Part shown: in pieces, positions 55,502 through 63,837 of the stretch | How the letters are laid out: every line of letters begins with the position of its first letter | Position numbering within the stretch: the first letter of the stretch is position 1 | NCBI GenBank assembly: GCA_020725555.1 | Contig: DYEU01000032.1 | Span: 408,949-472,948, forward strand | DNA: 64,000 bases | Direction of reading: 5' to 3' | Source of the DNA: Desulfatibacillum sp. | GTDB lineage: Bacteria > Desulfobacterota > Desulfobacteria > Desulfobacterales > SpSt-501 | Notes under the pieces: model-generated | Database searches by the model: none | Seen by the model: only the letters and a program-made list of their open reading frames with translations | Told to the model about the DNA's origin: nothing | Position numbers and translations under genes: made by a program

Positions 55502-56317
55502 TCACGGGGTTGAGGCCGCCCCCTCGAGCTCCGCCCGCCGCCGCAGGAAGGCCCGCACGCGGCCCTCCGCCACGCGGCCTTCGGCCCTTCCGCCCCTCTT
55601 GAAGCAGCTGCCCACGATGAACCCCTGGGCCCGCGCATAGAAGCGCGCGAGGTTTTCCGGCGTGAGGCCGCTTCCGACGAGGACCGGAAGGCGCGTGTTC
55701 TTGCAGGCGTCCTCCAGCTCCGCCGGGTCCGCCGCGGCGCCGGTGCGCTCGCCGGTGACGATCAGCGCATCGGCGAGCCCGCGCTCGGCGAGATCACGCG
55801 CTTCGGCGGCGAGACCCCGCGGGGCGAGCGGGGCGGCGTGCTTGACGCGCAGGTCGGCGAAGACGAGGACCGGGGATTTGAGGGCGGCCCGCCTTCTCAG
55901 CGTCTCGTGGCCTTTCCCCTCGAGGATCCCCGAATCGCAGACGGCGGCCCCCAGGTGCACGTTCACGCGGATGAAGTGCGCCCCGGCGGCCGTGGCGACG
56001 GCGAGGGCGGCCAGGGCGTCGTTGCGCAGGACGTTCACCCCGACCGGGAGGCCCGCGGCGCGGACCACCTCGCGCGTCACCGCGGCCATCGCGGCCACGG
56101 TCTCGGGGGGAACCCGGTCCGGAAAGAAAGGGGTGTCGCGGAAGTTCTCGACGAGCAACCCCTCCACCCCCGCTCGGCGGAACAGCGCGGCCTCCTCCAG
56201 GGCGGCGTCGTAGACGCGGCCGATCTTTCCGGCGTAGCGCGGGGACCCGGGAAGCGGGGGCAGGTGGATGCAGGCGATCACGGGTTTCCGGTCGCCGAAG
56301 AGGCTCCGCCAGCGCAC
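55502..56317 (-). CDS. BtpA/SgcQ-family TIM-barrel protein
   Basis: This 271-residue protein resembles BtpA: KPVIACIHLPPLPGSPRYAG at residues 11-30, GLLVENFRDTPFFPDRVPPETVAAM near 53, then GVNVLRNDALAALAVA and HFIRVNVHLGA. The C-terminus has VLVGSGLTPENL and FIVGSCFKRGG, a phosphate-binding-like TIM-barrel end. In cyanobacteria BtpA affects photosystem I, but homologues in other bacteria have unknown roles. It lies 21 nt after a PLP-enzyme gene on the same strand. Confidence 0.82.
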   Translation of the reverse strand: MRWRSLFGDRKPVIACIHLPPLPGSPRYAGKIGRVYDAALEEAALFRRAGVEGLLVENFRDTPFFPDRVPPETVAAMAAVTREVVRAAGLPVGVNVLRNDALAALAVATAAGAHFIRVNVHLGAAVCDSGILEGKGHETLRRRAALKSPVLVFADLRVKHAAPLAPRGLAAEARDLAERGLADALIVTGERTGAAADPAELEDACKNTRLPVLVGSGLTPENLARFYARAQGFIVGSCFKRGGRAEGRVAEGRVRAFLRRRAELEGAASTP

Positions 56318-56338
56318 GGTGGGGTTCCCCTTCTCGGC

Positions 56339-57472
56339 TCACTGGCAGCGGCCGCGCAGGTCGATCGGCCAGACGTCGATCACCCGCTCGGCCCGCGTGA
56401 CGAGAAACTGGTCGAAGAGGTTCACCGTCGGGTCGCAGTGCGAGACGATGAGCTCGAGCACCGTCCCCGGCGCGGGCAGCAGGCAGGCGCGGTCCGGGGC
56501 GACGAGGCGGCCGTATTCGTCGCCGAACCACTCGTACTGCAGGCGGCGGTAATCGGGGTGGATCACCCGCGGCTTTCCGCCGTCGCGGTAGATCGCCTTG
56601 AGCCCCGCGTCCACGGTCACCTGCCGGCCGTGGGGGCCGCTCACGACCGTGGTGAGCAGGGTGAGTGCCGGGGTGTAGTCGGCTTCTTCCGAGCCGTCGG
56701 CCGATTCGATGGCGAGGTACTCGGCGTCCATGAGGGCGTAGGACCCGGCCTGAAGCTCGGTCAGCTCGGGGATGGCGAGATCGATGCGCGCCGTGCCGGT
56801 GCCGGAGCCGCTGAAGATGTCGCAGGAGGACGCGCGCTCCCGGAGCTCGCGGAACACGGCCGCGGCCTGCCGCAGGGCCTCGCGCGAGGCGAGCTTGCGG
56901 TCCGCGTAGCGGGGGATGTGCTGCAGGTGGCCGGCGTAGGCCTGCACGCCGCGCAGCCTGAGGTGGGGGCAAGCCAGAATCGTTTCCGCAAGCGCCGCGG
57001 CGCGGGCGGGGGGCACCCCCGTGCGGTGCTGGCCGACGTCGAGGTCGAGCAGCACGTCGAGGCGGCGGCCGGCCGCCGCGAGGCGGGCTTCCAAGAGCTC
57101 GATCCCCGCGGGGTCGTCGACGACGGCGATCAGAAAGGGCGCCCGCTCGAGGAGCGCGACCAGCCGGTCGGCCTTGGTGCGGCCGGCCACGGGCCCGGTG
57201 AGGAGGACCCCGGAGATCCCGGCCGTGACGAGGGCTTCGGCCTCGGCGATCTTGGCCGCGCAGGTGCCGATCGCGCCGTTGGCGATCTGCATCTTGGCGA
57301 GGGTGGAGCATTTGTGCGTCTTGGCATGGGGCCGCAGCGCCTTGCCCGCCGCCTTCACCCGCCCCTGCATCTTCTGGAGGTTCTCGTCCAGGCGGTCGAG
57401 ATCGATGAGGAGGCAAGGGGTGTCGAGCTCGGTTTTGCGGCGGCCGATGGCTTCCCGTGGGTTCGGCGTCAT
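56339..57472 (-). CDS. DSD1-family PLP enzyme (D-threonine aldolase / D-serine dehydratase-like)
   Basis: This 377-residue fold-type III PLP enzyme opens with LDTPCLLIDLDRLDENLQKMQ, then the PLP lysine in RPHAKTHKC near residue 50. DLDVGQHRTGVPP lies near 140 and the metal-binding His-Cys in VSHCDPTVNLFD near 345. The pattern matches D-threonine aldolase and metal-dependent D-serine dehydratase. Which D-amino acid is used is unclear. It sits between a YeeE gene (3-nt gap) and btpA, suggesting one operon. Confidence 0.86.
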   Translation of the reverse strand: MTPNPREAIGRRKTELDTPCLLIDLDRLDENLQKMQGRVKAAGKALRPHAKTHKCSTLAKMQIANGAIGTCAAKIAEAEALVTAGISGVLLTGPVAGRTKADRLVALLERAPFLIAVVDDPAGIELLEARLAAAGRRLDVLLDLDVGQHRTGVPPARAAALAETILACPHLRLRGVQAYAGHLQHIPRYADRKLASREALRQAAAVFRELRERASSCDIFSGSGTGTARIDLAIPELTELQAGSYALMDAEYLAIESADGSEEADYTPALTLLTTVVSGPHGRQVTVDAGLKAIYRDGGKPRVIHPDYRRLQYEWFGDEYGRLVAPDRACLLPAPGTVLELIVSHCDPTVNLFDQFLVTRAERVIDVWPIDLRGRCQ

Positions 57473-57475
57473 GGG

Positions 57476-58003
57476 TCAGAGCCCCTGTTTCTCGAAAAAC
57501 ACAAAGCACAGCAGGAACACCGCGGCCACGGCGGGGATCACGGCCCAGGGGGAGAGGCCGAGCACGCCCGGCAGGGTGATCTTGCCGAGATTCCCCCAGG
57601 CCAGGAGCGTCTTTTCCAGCCGCGGGTAGGCCTCGGCGTAAAGGGCCGCCCCGACCATCATCCCCAGGATGGCGAAGAGCGCATGCCAGCGGCCCTCGGC
57701 CACCGCGCCGACCGAGGTCCCCGGGCAGAAGCCCATCACCGCCCAGCCCAGGCCGAAGAGGATGCCGCCCAGCACGTTCGCGCCGAGCTGGGTGGCCTTG
57801 GGGCTGAGGGCGGCGAGGTCGAGCGCCACCGCGGCGTGGATGCCGACCATCCCGACGAGGATCGCGGACATCATGAACTTGAGGATGGTCATGTCCTCCA
57901 GGCGCATGGCCGCCACCTGCTTTTCAAAGCGCAGCACCCGGCCCTGCTGGAGAAGGGCGCCGAAGGCGATCCCCGTGATCAAACCCAGCCAATGCTCGCT
58001 CAT
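57476..58003 (-). CDS. YeeE/YedE-family (DUF395) membrane protein
   Basis: This 175-residue membrane protein has about five helices and the conserved MGFCPGTSVGAVAEGRWHALFAILGMMVGAALYA region near residue 85, where the FCPGT Cys-containing turn is the hallmark of the family. YeeE-type proteins import thiosulfate or related sulfur compounds. The gene overlaps its partner upstream by 4 nt, giving a split two-protein arrangement. Confidence 0.85.
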   Translation of the reverse strand: MSEHWLGLITGIAFGALLQQGRVLRFEKQVAAMRLEDMTILKFMMSAILVGMVGIHAAVALDLAALSPKATQLGANVLGGILFGLGWAVMGFCPGTSVGAVAEGRWHALFAILGMMVGAALYAEAYPRLEKTLLAWGNLGKITLPGVLGLSPWAVIPAVAAVFLLCFVFFEKQGL

Positions 58004-58539
58004 CGGCGGCCTCCTTTCCCGCCGTAGACCCAGGCGGCCATGAGCACCCCGGCCCCGAAAAAGCAGCCGAGCGCGATGAACCCGCTGACCGAAAGCTGCA
58101 TCAGCCCGCTCAGGCCGTGGCCGCTCGGGCAGCCGTCGGCCATGCGCGCGCCGAACATGGCGACGATCCCGCCCAGAAAAGCGCCCGCGGCGCGAAGCGC
58201 GACGCTGTCTCCGAAGCGCTCGCGCCAGATCGGGGGCACCGCCTCGAGGCGGAAGCTCCCGTCGAGAATCGAGGCGGCGAGCGCGCCGATGAAGATTCCG
58301 GCAATCAGCATGAATTGCCAGTCGATCTTGATTTTTTCCTTGGCGAAGTAAGGGTTCTGCCGCACGTGGTCGGGGGCCGCCGCCTGTTCCACGAACCCCG
58401 CGGCGCGCACGAAGGTGGTCGAAGCCCCCAGGAAGTGAGTTTTCCCAAGAACCCGGGTCGTGACCACGACGGAAACGGTCGCCAGCACCCCGACCAGTGC
58501 GCCGGCGACGTAGGGCCTCCAGTCGATGCGTCGCTTCAT
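58000..58539 (-). CDS. YeeE/YedE-family (DUF395) membrane protein
   Basis: This 179-residue partner has an N-terminal helix (YVAGALVGVLATVSVVV), a soluble loop near residues 35-70, and the family turn ADGCPSGHGLSGLMQLSVSGFIALGCFFGAGVLMA near residue 133. Together with the downstream protein it supplies both Cys-containing halves of a YeeE-like channel. It heads the minus-strand run YeeE-YeeE-DSD1-BtpA. A link between sulfur import and a D-amino acid enzyme is suggestive (for example D-cysteine) but unproven. Confidence 0.85.
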   Translation of the reverse strand: MKRRIDWRPYVAGALVGVLATVSVVVTTRVLGKTHFLGASTTFVRAAGFVEQAAAPDHVRQNPYFAKEKIKIDWQFMLIAGIFIGALAASILDGSFRLEAVPPIWRERFGDSVALRAAGAFLGGIVAMFGARMADGCPSGHGLSGLMQLSVSGFIALGCFFGAGVLMAAWVYGGKGGRR

Positions 58540-58756
58540 GACCCCTCTCCCTTCGGTACGGGTTGCCGGAAGAGCCTCCGGTAGGGTTTCTCTTAGACCG
58601 ATTCGCGGCGGGGCTCAACCGCAACGCCGCGGAGGTGCGGAGCGGATCGCCGACATGGGCCGTCGGCGGGGGACGCAAGCGGGGCGGCGGGCCGTCGGGG
58701 CCTGCGCTGCGCTCCGGGGGCGATCCCCCGGCGGAATCGCTAGGCGGTGCGGAAGA

Positions 58757-58781
58757 GCCCAGGGAGTCTCCTTCCCTGGGC
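58757..58781. repeat. 9-bp inverted repeat upstream of the TraB-cluster promoter
   Basis: GCCCAGGGA and TCCCTGGGC flank a 7-nt loop and end 4 nt before the predicted -35 box. It could be an operator, or a hairpin ending upstream transcripts. Confidence 0.4.
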
Positions 58782-58785
58782 GGGG

Positions 58786-58814
58786 TTGTTGCCCGCTCGA
58801 TGGTGTTCTACTAT
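58786..58814 (+). promoter_or_regulatory. promoter of the TraB/GNAT/radical SAM/GT cluster
   Basis: TTGTTG (58786-58791), a 17-nt spacer and TACTAT (58809-58814). The start would be near 58821, leaving about 50 nt of leader before the TTG start codon. The ATG at 58813 would lie inside the -10 box and so is unlikely to be used. Confidence 0.45.
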
Positions 58815-58869
58815 GGGAGCCGGCCGGAATGTCAATCGTTTCCTGGCACCTGGAGGAAGGGCCCCTTCG

Positions 58870-60561
58870 TTGTCCCCCGCCGAGGTCAACGCCATTCTCG
58901 ACCGGGCCGCCGTCCCCGAGCACTCGGTGTCCTTCATGGCCGCCGTCTCCGGGGGGGAGCCGCTCGCGATCGGCGGGTTTCTCTTTTTCGCGGCCGAGGA
59001 CTGGCTGATCGCTGTGGGCTACCCACTCGACGGCGGGGGCGGGGAGGGCGACTTCGAGGAGGCGCTCGCCGCAGCCCTGGCCTCAACCCGCGCCCGCGAC
59101 TGCTGGGCCATCGCCCCGCGGCTTCCCCCACGGCTGGCCGAGCGCCGCGTGGAAGCGGACCGGTATTACGTCCTGGACGCCGACACCCCGCTTCCGCCGC
59201 GCCTCGAGCGGCTCGCCGAGCGCGCAGCGGCCCGTCTCGCGGTCGAGGAGTCGCAGGCCTTCGGCCCCGGCCACCGCCGCCTGTGGGCCGAGTTTCTCGG
59301 CCGCGTCGATCTCCCGCCGCGGGTGCGCGAGCTCTACGCCCGCACCCCCGCCGTGCTGGGGCGGGTCCCGGGGTTATCGCTTCTCAGCGCCCGCGACCCC
59401 GAGGGCCGCATCGCCGCCTGCCTGCTCATCGACCGCGCCCCGCGGCGCTTCACGAGCTACCTCCTCGGCGCACACGCGCGCGAGCCTTACACCCCGCACG
59501 CGACCGACCTCCTCTTCCGGGAGATGATCCGCGGCGCGCGGCGCGAGGGCAAGGCGTTTTTGCACCTCGGGCTGGGGGTGAACGAGGGGATCCGCCGTTT
59601 CAAGACGAAGTGGGGGGCGCGGCCCGGCCCGGCCTACGAGATGGCCGCCTGGCGCGAGGGGGGCGGCTGGCGCGGGGAGCTCGGCGATCTCGCCCTCGGC
59701 CTTGCTAGACTGCCGCGGGAGCCCGTCTCCCGGCAGGAGTTTCTCGCGAGCCTCCCGCGCCAGCGGCGGTTTGCGATGCTCTGGGAAGTCGAGCGCGGCG
59801 GGCGGCGCTCCTTCATCGGCGGGACGGCCCATTTCTTCGGCTTCAGCTTCGAGCGCTCCTTCCGCCGGCTCTTCGAGGAGGTGGAGACGGTCCTCTTCGA
59901 GGGCCCGCTCGACCCGGCAAGCCTCGAGCGCGTGGCCCGTTGCGGGCGGGCACCCGAGCCGGACGGACCCCGGCTGGCGGCGCTGCTCGACGAAGGGGAG
60001 ACCGCACGGCTCGAGCGCGTGGTCTGCGGTCCCCGGGGGAGATGGGCGCGCTTCTTCGGCCTCGAGCACCCCGACCCGCCCGACGTGCGCGGGCTGCTCG
60101 CCGTGACGCGGCCGTGGTACGCCTTTTTCTCCCTGTGGACCGCCTTTGTCGCCCGCAAGGGGTGGAAGGAGTCGGTCGATCTCGAGGCCTGGCGGATCGC
60201 CCGGGAGATGGGCAAGGCCGTGGTCGCCCTGGAACGGATCGAGGAGCAGCTCGCGACCCTGGAGGGCATTCCGCTGGCGCGGATCGTCAACTTCCTGCGC
60301 GGCTGCCGCCGCTGGGGGCGCATGATGCGGCGCTACGAGCGCCACTACCTCCGGGGCGAGGTGGAGCGCCTCTTCGGGACGAGCATCGAGTTCCCGACGC
60401 GCACCGAGCTTGTGATCCACCGCCGCGACGCCCGCTTCCTCGAGCGCATGCGGCCCTACCTCGAACAGGGGGGGGCCGCCGTGCTCGTGGGCTCCGCCCA
60501 CCTGATCGGGCTCCGCGGCCTGCTGGCCGAGGCCGGCTTCCGCGTGCGGAAGGTGCGATGA
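58870..60561 (+). CDS. GNAT/FemAB-like domain fused to a TraB/GumN-like domain
   Basis: This 563-residue protein has two parts. Residues 1-290 resemble the next gene's product along their whole length and end in HLGLGVNEGIRRFKTKWGA, a FemAB/DUF2156-type acyltransferase end. From about residue 300 it is TraB-like: SFIGGTAHFFGFSFERSFRRLFEE, TVLFEGPLDP, and the final VLVGSAHLIGLRGLLAEAGF, with the family's His-containing strands. The TTG start at 58870 follows GGAGGAAGG by 9 nt and aligns with the paralogue's start. GTG 58747 and ATG 58813 are alternatives. Function is unknown; TraB/GumN proteins are putative metalloproteases. Confidence 0.75.
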   Translation: MSPAEVNAILDRAAVPEHSVSFMAAVSGGEPLAIGGFLFFAAEDWLIAVGYPLDGGGGEGDFEEALAAALASTRARDCWAIAPRLPPRLAERRVEADRYYVLDADTPLPPRLERLAERAAARLAVEESQAFGPGHRRLWAEFLGRVDLPPRVRELYARTPAVLGRVPGLSLLSARDPEGRIAACLLIDRAPRRFTSYLLGAHAREPYTPHATDLLFREMIRGARREGKAFLHLGLGVNEGIRRFKTKWGARPGPAYEMAAWREGGGWRGELGDLALGLARLPREPVSRQEFLASLPRQRRFAMLWEVERGGRRSFIGGTAHFFGFSFERSFRRLFEEVETVLFEGPLDPASLERVARCGRAPEPDGPRLAALLDEGETARLERVVCGPRGRWARFFGLEHPDPPDVRGLLAVTRPWYAFFSLWTAFVARKGWKESVDLEAWRIAREMGKAVVALERIEEQLATLEGIPLARIVNFLRGCRRWGRMMRRYERHYLRGEVERLFGTSIEFPTRTELVIHRRDARFLERMRPYLEQGGAAVLVGSAHLIGLRGLLAEAGFRVRKVR

Positions 60562-61424
60562 TCGGCCCCGACCGGCTCGAGCGGGTCACGGCCGGGGCGG
60601 TCGTCCCCGAGCAGGTGATCGCCTACGTGCGCGCCGTCTCCGAGGCGGCGCCGTCGCTGTTCGGCTCCTGCGTGGGCTACCGCAGCGGGGAGCGGATCGT
60701 CCTGGTCGGCTACCCGCTCGAGGACCCTCGCGACGAGGCCCGCATGTCCCGAGCGGTGGAGGAGGCGCTTTCCTCCCCGGGACTCGGCCGGATCACCGTG
60801 CTCGGCCCGGCGCGGCCGACCCAGGCCCCGCCGGCGGCGGAAAGCCGCGAGGACGCCTATTTCGCCCTTGCGCTTCCCGCCCCGCCGCGGGAGCCGAAGC
60901 TGCGCAGCCTGCTGCGCCGGGCGGCGCGCGAGCTCGTCCTGGAAACGGAAGGGCCCTTCGGCCGGGAGCATGCCGAGCTGGTCGCGCGCTACCTGCAGGA
61001 GCGCGAGCTCGCGGAGGGGACGCGCCGCATCTTCAGGCGCATCCCCCGGGTGCTCGAGACCTGCCCGGAGGCCCGGCTCTTTTCGGCGCGCCTTGCCGAC
61101 GGAAGGCTTGCCGCCTTCGCCGTGGGCGAGTTTTCGCCGCTCACGACGGCCTGTTTTCTCTTCTGTTTCCGCGACAAAGACCTCGCCCCCCCGGGGAGCG
61201 CCGATTTCGTGCTCGCCGCGCTCGTCGCCGAGGCCGAGCGCCGGGGCCATGTGCGGGTGAACCTCGGGCTGGGGGTGAACGGCGGCATCGCCTTTTTCAA
61301 GCGCAAGTGGGGGGCCGCGGCCTTCCTGCCCTGCATCGAGACGAGCTGGGCGCCCGGTCGCCCGCAGGCCGGCCGGAGGGGCGGCATCCTCACGCGTTTG
61401 CGGAGGCGGCTATGGGATGGGTAG
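60558..61424 (+). CDS. stand-alone GNAT/FemAB-like protein, paralogue of the upstream N-terminal domain
   Basis: This 288-residue protein aligns with the N-terminal half of the preceding fusion: AVVPEQVIAYV against AAVPEHSVSFM near residue 14, LVGYPLEDP against AVGYPLDGG near 49, and VNLGLGVNGGIAFFKRKWGA against the fusion's LGLGVN segment. It lacks the TraB part. ATGA overlap with the fusion gene shows tight coupling. The fold suggests transfer of an acyl or aminoacyl group, but acetyl-CoA loop residues are not obvious. The 3' end overlaps the radical SAM gene by 13 nt. Confidence 0.65.
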   Translation: MIGPDRLERVTAGAVVPEQVIAYVRAVSEAAPSLFGSCVGYRSGERIVLVGYPLEDPRDEARMSRAVEEALSSPGLGRITVLGPARPTQAPPAAESREDAYFALALPAPPREPKLRSLLRRAARELVLETEGPFGREHAELVARYLQERELAEGTRRIFRRIPRVLETCPEARLFSARLADGRLAAFAVGEFSPLTTACFLFCFRDKDLAPPGSADFVLAALVAEAERRGHVRVNLGLGVNGGIAFFKRKWGAAAFLPCIETSWAPGRPQAGRRGGILTRLRRRLWDG

Positions 61425-62476
61425 TCGACGAGGCGTTTCTCCGCCGCTTTCCGTCCCCCGGGCTGCGGGAGACGGTGAAGGAGGCGATCTTCGGGCTCCG
61501 GCGGCCTCTCGCCTGCCTCCAGGTCGAGGTGAGCTCGCGCTGCCCCGGCCGCTGCCTCTACTGTCCCCGCACGGTGTTCCGGGACTCCTGGCGCGGCCGC
61601 GACCTCGACCGCGACACCTTCGGCCGCCTCTGGCCGCTCATGCGCAAGAGCCAGCGCGTGCATCTCCAGGGCTGGGGGGAGCCGCTTCTCAACGCGGAGT
61701 TTTTCACCTTCGCGGAGCTTGCGCGCCGGGCCGGCTGCCAGGTGTCCACCACGACCTGCGGGCTGCGCCTGGATGCGGAGACCGCCCGCCGGATCGTCGC
61801 CAGCGGCATCGACATCGTGGCCTTCTCGCTCGCCGGCTGCGACCCCGCGACCCACGAGGCCGCGCGCTGCGGGGTCGGCCTGGACCGGGTGCTGCAGGCG
61901 GTCGAGACCCTGCAGGCGGAGCGGAAAAGACGGCAGGCCGTGCACCTGGAGATTCATTTCGCCTACCTCCTCCTCTACTCCGCGCTCGACTCCGTGGCCG
62001 GGCTGCCGGCGCTCATGGAACGGCTCGGCGTGCACGCGGCGGTGGTTTCGACCCTCGACTTCCTCCCCGACCCGAAGCTGGCCGCGGAGGCGATCCTGCC
62101 GGGCGAGGTGGAGAAGATCGCCCGCGCCGAGGACGTCCTCTCCCGGGCGGCGGCCGCGGCGGCCGCCCGCGGACTTGCCTTCGACTACGCGCTGGCCGTC
62201 CGCGAGATCCGGGGCGCCTCCTGCCGCGAACGGATCGACCGGACCGTCTTCGTCGCCGCCGACGGGACGGTCTCGCCCTGCGTCTATCGCAACGTGCCGG
62301 CCGGGGCCCTCGAAGGGCGGCGGCTCCTCTTCGGCGATCTGCGCGCGGAGGATCCGGTCGCGATCTGGGAGAAGGAGGGCTTCCGGCGCTTCCGGGAGCG
62401 GCTCACGGCGGGCGACCCCGACCCCGTCTGCCGCGCGTGCCCCAAGCGCTATCGCAATCCCCGGGACACCGGCTGA
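61412..62476 (+). CDS. radical SAM protein with SPASM-like C-terminal cysteines
   Basis: This 354-residue protein has the CxxxCxxC cluster motif CPGRCLYC near residue 44 and the GGxP-like QGWGEPLLN at residue 87. A C-terminal cysteine set (GASCRERIDRTVF, VSPCVYR, DPVCRACPKRYR) is arranged as in SPASM/twitch auxiliary-cluster regions. Such enzymes modify peptides, proteins or small sugars. GGAGG precedes the ATG. It overlaps the GNAT-like gene by 13 nt and is followed after 63 nt by the glycosyltransferase gene. The substrate cannot be assigned. Confidence 0.8.
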   Translation: MGWVVDEAFLRRFPSPGLRETVKEAIFGLRRPLACLQVEVSSRCPGRCLYCPRTVFRDSWRGRDLDRDTFGRLWPLMRKSQRVHLQGWGEPLLNAEFFTFAELARRAGCQVSTTTCGLRLDAETARRIVASGIDIVAFSLAGCDPATHEAARCGVGLDRVLQAVETLQAERKRRQAVHLEIHFAYLLLYSALDSVAGLPALMERLGVHAAVVSTLDFLPDPKLAAEAILPGEVEKIARAEDVLSRAAAAAAARGLAFDYALAVREIRGASCRERIDRTVFVAADGTVSPCVYRNVPAGALEGRRLLFGDLRAEDPVAIWEKEGFRRFRERLTAGDPDPVCRACPKRYRNPRDTG

Positions 62477-62539
62477 CCCGCTTCCGGGGGGAACGCGGCG
62501 CTCGGGGCCGCCGACCCCCCGCCAGAAAGGAAGGATGCC

Positions 62540-63826
62540 ATGCACTACGACACCGCGCTCCGGGGCTACACCGCCAAGCGGATCGAGGAAATCGACTCGG
62601 CCGACATCCTGGTCGGGATCCCCTGCTACAACAACGAGAAGACCATCGCCCACGTGATCCAGATGGTGAGCCACGGGCTGGCGCGCCATTATGGCGGAAA
62701 GCGCTCCGTCATTTTCGTGGCCGACGGCGGCTCCACCGACGACACCCGCGAGGCGGCCAAGGAATTCCAGCTCAAGCCCTGGCAGGAGAAGATCGTCTCG
62801 ATCTACCGCGGCCCGGCGGGCAAGGGGACGGCGCTGCGCTCGGTGTTCGAAGCGGCCAGCCGGCTCAAGGTCCAGGTCTGCGCCATGGTGGATGCCGACC
62901 TGCGCAGCATCACGCCCGACTGGGTGAAATACCTGATCGACCCCGTGCTCGAGGGCGGGTTCCAGTTCGTCGCCCCCGTCTACCTGCGCCACAAATACGA
63001 CGGGACGATCACCAACAACATCGTCTACAACCTCACCCGCGCGCTCTACGGCAAACGCATCCGCCAGCCGATCGGCGGCGACTTCGCCATCTCCCGCGAG
63101 ACGGCCCGCTTCTACGCCGACCAGGACGTCTGGCTGACCGACGTCGCCCGCTTCGGGATCGACATCTGGATGACGACGACCGCGGTCACCCAGGGCTTCC
63201 GCATCTGCCAGTCGAACCTGGGGGTCAAGATCCATGACGGGAAAGACCCGGGGCAGCACCTCGGGCCCATGTTCCGGCAGGTCCTCTCGGCGCTCTTTTC
63301 GCTCATGGAGCGCTACGAAAGCCACTGGCGCGAGGTCCGGGGGAGCGAGCCGGTGGCGACCTTCGGCTTCGAGGGGGCGGTCGAGCCGGAGCCGGTCCAG
63401 GTGAACCTCGAGCTCCTCGTCGAGCTCTTCAAGACCGGCTACCAGCAATTCTCGGCCCTCTGGCGCGAGATCTTCGACGCGGAGAGCTTCCGGGAGATCA
63501 CCGCCGCGGCTTGCCGCCAGGCGCCGGACTTCCACCTGCCCACCGAGTCCTGGGTGCGCATCCTCTACGAGATCGCGGCCACCTTCCACGCCTGGACCGT
63601 GAACCGCGGCAAGCTCCTCGACATGCTGACCCCCCTCTACTTCGCCCGCGTCGCCTCCTTCGTGCGCGAGACCTGGACCCTGTCCTCCGAGGAGGCCGAG
63701 GCGCTGGTCGAGGAGCAGGCGCTGCTCTTCGAAAAACAAAAAGGGGAATTGGTCCGCCTCTGGGACGAGCGGGCGCAGGCGGCAAGGGAGGCTCGCGGGC
63801 CGGAGTCCTGCCCGGTCCCGTCGTGA
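62540..63826 (+). CDS. GT-A glycosyltransferase resembling mannosyl/glucosyl-glycerate synthases
   Basis: This 428-residue protein opens with a GT-A fold: ILVGIPCYNNEKTIAHVIQ near residue 24, VADGGSTDDT near 61, PAGKGTALRSVFEAA near 92 and the metal-binding DAD in MVDADLRSITPDWVKYL near 117. The following RQPIGGDFAISRE and GIDIWMTTTA blocks resemble mannosylglycerate synthase and glucosyl-3-phosphoglycerate synthase. A helical C-terminal extension of about 180 residues is present. AAAGGAAGG precedes the ATG. Synthesis of a glycerate-type compatible solute is a reasonable guess, not proven. Confidence 0.75.
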   Translation: MHYDTALRGYTAKRIEEIDSADILVGIPCYNNEKTIAHVIQMVSHGLARHYGGKRSVIFVADGGSTDDTREAAKEFQLKPWQEKIVSIYRGPAGKGTALRSVFEAASRLKVQVCAMVDADLRSITPDWVKYLIDPVLEGGFQFVAPVYLRHKYDGTITNNIVYNLTRALYGKRIRQPIGGDFAISRETARFYADQDVWLTDVARFGIDIWMTTTAVTQGFRICQSNLGVKIHDGKDPGQHLGPMFRQVLSALFSLMERYESHWREVRGSEPVATFGFEGAVEPEPVQVNLELLVELFKTGYQQFSALWREIFDAESFREITAAACRQAPDFHLPTESWVRILYEIAATFHAWTVNRGKLLDMLTPLYFARVASFVRETWTLSSEEAEALVEEQALLFEKQKGELVRLWDERAQAAREARGPESCPVPS

Positions 63827-63837
63827 GGCGCTCCGGC

